Below the pieces are notes generated by a model that saw nothing but the letters and a program-made list of their open reading frames with translations, did not search any database and was not told the DNA's origin. Both the position numbers and the translations under genes were made by a program. Source: Labilibaculum sp. (GTDB lineage Bacteria > Bacteroidota > Bacteroidia > Bacteroidales > Marinifilaceae). From it: a stretch of DNA of 64,000 bases. This document shows positions 62,282-64,000 of the stretch, one piece after another. The DNA is taken from positions 1,736,001-1,800,000 of the forward strand of contig NZ_OY761461.1 in the NCBI RefSeq assembly GCF_963664555.1, read 5' to 3'. How positions within the stretch are numbered: position 1 is the first letter of the stretch; the number at the start of each line of letters is the position of its first letter.

Positions 62282-63151
62282 ATGGAAAAAATTTTAGTAA
62301 CTGGCGCAACAGGACATTTGGGAAATATTGTAGTTGAAAATCTACTTAAAAAAGTTTCCGCCGGTCAAATTTCAATTTTAGTTCGGGATGAAGCCAAAGC
62401 ACAGGCTTTAAAAGCAAAAGGTGTAACCGTTAATATCGGAAGTTACCAGGATATTCATTCATTAAATAATGCGATGAAGGGTATAGATAAAGTTTTGCTA
62501 ATCTCATCAAGTGATTTTAATGATAGAATCGGTCAGCATAAAAATGTGGTTGATGCTGCTAAACAAGCAGGAGTGAAACATATCTTATATACAGGTGTTA
62601 CATTGAAAGATATTGCAGCATCTCCTTTACAGCCATTGCTTCAGGATCATTTTCAAACAGAAGATTACATAAAAGAAAGCGGGCTTTCATTCACTTTTTT
62701 GCAAAATAGTTTGTATGCAGAGGTGATTCCAATGTTTGTAGGTGAAGATGTTTTGAAAACAGGTATTTTCTTTCCTGCAGGTGAGGGGAAAGTGCCTTTT
62801 GCTGTCAGAAAAGATCTGGGAGAAGCTATTGCAATTATTTTGGCAGGAGAAGGACACGAAAACAAAACCTATCACTTAACGGCATCAAAAACCTATTTAT
62901 TTGCGGATATTGCTGCTGAACTTACCACATTGTCAGGTAGAAAAGTAAATTACACCAGTCTGGAAGATGATGCATTTGAAGATATGTTAAAGCAATTTGG
63001 TTTGCCTGAAGAAATTGTATTGATGTCCGTTTTGTTTGCCAAAGGAATTAAGAATAATGATTTTAATATGGCTGACGGTACTTTAGAGAGTATTTTGGGA
63101 CGGGAACAAACGGATTTAAGAATGTTCCTTAAAGAAGCTTTCAATTTGTAA
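62282..63151 (+). CDS. NmrA/SDR-family NAD(P)H-dependent oxidoreductase (QorB-like)
   Basis: 289 residues. An atypical SDR with the NAD(P) motif TGATGHLG (GxxGxxG, Gly8/11/14) and a second half typical of NmrA-like or quinone-reductase (QorB) proteins (LPEEIVLMSVLFAKGI, FNMADGTLESILGREQTDL). Probable role: reduction of quinones or reactive carbonyls, or redox sensing. Divergent from an HxlR regulator, a common pairing in which the regulator senses an electrophile and induces the reductase. ATG at 62282, 54 nt after an exact -7 element. Confidence 0.9.
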   Translation: MEKILVTGATGHLGNIVVENLLKKVSAGQISILVRDEAKAQALKAKGVTVNIGSYQDIHSLNNAMKGIDKVLLISSSDFNDRIGQHKNVVDAAKQAGVKHILYTGVTLKDIAASPLQPLLQDHFQTEDYIKESGLSFTFLQNSLYAEVIPMFVGEDVLKTGIFFPAGEGKVPFAVRKDLGEAIAIILAGEGHENKTYHLTASKTYLFADIAAELTTLSGRKVNYTSLEDDAFEDMLKQFGLPEEIVLMSVLFAKGIKNNDFNMADGTLESILGREQTDLRMFLKEAFNL

Positions 63152-63488
63152 TAGCACTGGCAGGTAAGTTTTTTGATTCATGAAAAATTAAAACCTCCTT
63201 CATTTTCTAAAAGCGGAAAGGAAGGGGGGGTGATTATTACAGCACTTAAGTTTACCAATCAAATTAAAACTGAACTTTTCGGACATCCTCTTTTTTTTGC
63301 TGACCGAATGTTTCCGTTCCATAAACCGTGAATTCTATATCTGTAAATTCAGGATCATTGGAAGAGGAATGCCGGAAGAGAAAGCTTTGCATAATTTAAT
63401 GCAACCGGCTTGAAAAATAAGGGTTGCGTCTCACATTTTGTATCAAAGGATTTATTATCATTGCAGCAAAGTAAATTGAATTAGAGTG
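63152..63488. other. Intergenic region with hairpin-forming sequence
   Basis: No gene recognised. It holds a C/G-rich hairpin (CCTCCTTC with GGAAGGGGG, about 63195-63227) resembling a dispersed repeat, and a two-part stem at about 63371-63412 (GCCGG..TTGCAT / ATGCAA..CCGGC). TATCATTG (63456-63463) may be a weak -7 element for the transporter gene. Confidence 0.4.
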
Positions 63489-64000
63489 ATGATTGGAGCA
63501 CAAACAAAAGGAACCCTTATGGTTCTTTTATCAGCAGTATTTTTTGGACTGCTGCCTTTTTTTGCCATTAAAACCTATGCCGAAGGTTTTGATGTAAGTA
63601 ACCTGCTGTTGTACCGATTCAGTTTTGCATTTGTGTTGATTGGTTTGTTTTGTATCTACAAAAAGATTAGTCTTCGTGTCAATAAAAAACAATTTTTTCT
63701 ATTGCTGATTCTTGCATTTGTTGGAACCATGATGACTACCTACACACTCTTTTTATCTTACCAGTACATATCATCGGGATTGGCAAGCACACTTCATTTT
63801 GTGTACCCCGTTATCACGATTGTTTTTGCAGGTATCATTTACAAAGAGAAATTCACATTAAAAAAAGTAACGGCTCTATTTTTGTCTGTTGCTGGAATTT
63901 CTTTGTTGTCGTTAGGCGGCGGTGCAGCGATTAATGCAACCGGTGTTTTATGGGCTTTGGTATCGGGTTTATTTTATGCCATTTACATTTTGTGTATGGC
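63489..64000 (+). CDS. EamA/DMT-family transporter, N-terminal part (runs off window)
   Basis: The frame from ATG at 63489 is open for 170 codons to the edge. At least five transmembrane helices are visible, with the first EamA repeat (GTLMVLLSAVFFGLLPFFAI; LLLYRFSFAFVLIGLFCIY; YISSGLASTLHFVYPVITI; KVTALFLSVAGISLL) and the beginning of the second (GVLWALVSGLFYAIYILCM). Drug/metabolite transporters export amino acids or other small solutes; the substrate is not identifiable. Confidence 0.88.
   Translation, partial: MIGAQTKGTLMVLLSAVFFGLLPFFAIKTYAEGFDVSNLLLYRFSFAFVLIGLFCIYKKISLRVNKKQFFLLLILAFVGTMMTTYTLFLSYQYISSGLASTLHFVYPVITIVFAGIIYKEKFTLKKVTALFLSVAGISLLSLGGGAAINATGVLWALVSGLFYAIYILCM

Overview
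The window looks like ordinary chromosome of a low-GC member of the Bacteroidota, most likely a marine or anaerobic Marinilabiliales/Bacteroidales-type bacterium. The reasons are: promoters of the TAnnTTTG (-7) type in place of TATAAT; almost no Shine-Dalgarno sequences; a short RpoD of 286 residues without region 1.1; TamA/TamB, a two-gene SusC-like barrel/TPR unit, the eukaryote-like long urocanase; and an oxygen-sensitive hybrid-cluster protein. The genus is inference; no rRNA or tRNA gene was seen.

Layout. 1-5.3 kb: 5' end of a TPR protein, then argS, ffh and folD, each closed by its own hairpin terminator. 5.8-16.7 kb: small membrane proteins, a CPBP protease, tamB/tamA, a three-gene cluster (TPR membrane protein, proline-rich lipoprotein, cupin), a 2-oxoglutarate oxygenase and a DnaJ-KTSC protein. 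17-22.6 kb: a LysR regulator divergent from hutH-hutU-hutG, a histidine-degradation unit without hutI. 22.6-26.4 kb: the only clearly accessory stretch. It holds a degenerate group II intron end, a 704-residue ATPase fused to a DUF4435/TOPRIM-like nuclease domain (candidate fused PARIS-type anti-phage protein), and a 9-unit ~42-bp tandem repeat. 26.4-31.7 kb: DUF255 thioredoxin-like protein, M48 protease, PH-like membrane protein, rhomboid, FtsE. 32-37.5 kb: large TPR protein plus outer-membrane barrel. 37.9-48.9 kb: gyrB, LOG protein, a Cache-PAS hybrid kinase with dapF, an HtrA protease, rpoD and uvrB. 49-56.3 kb: HAD phosphatase with an EEP lipoprotein, a Spy-like periplasmic protein, hcp, a PepSY-type membrane protein, and an NA37 nucleoid-associated protein. 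56.4-64 kb: transglutaminase-like protein, S8 protease lipoprotein, M14 carboxypeptidase, MltG, a divergent HxlR/NmrA pair and the start of an EamA transporter.

Most of the window is housekeeping. The most promising unusual objects are the fused ATPase-nuclease with a group II intron remnant ending exactly at its stop codon, the neighbouring minisatellite, a Crp/Fnr-type dyad placed at about -42 in front of hcp, and two divergent regulator/target pairs (LysR-hut and HxlR-nmrA) whose -7 elements overlap or face each other. Start codons were chosen partly from these -7 elements, which in several cases rule out longer reading frames.
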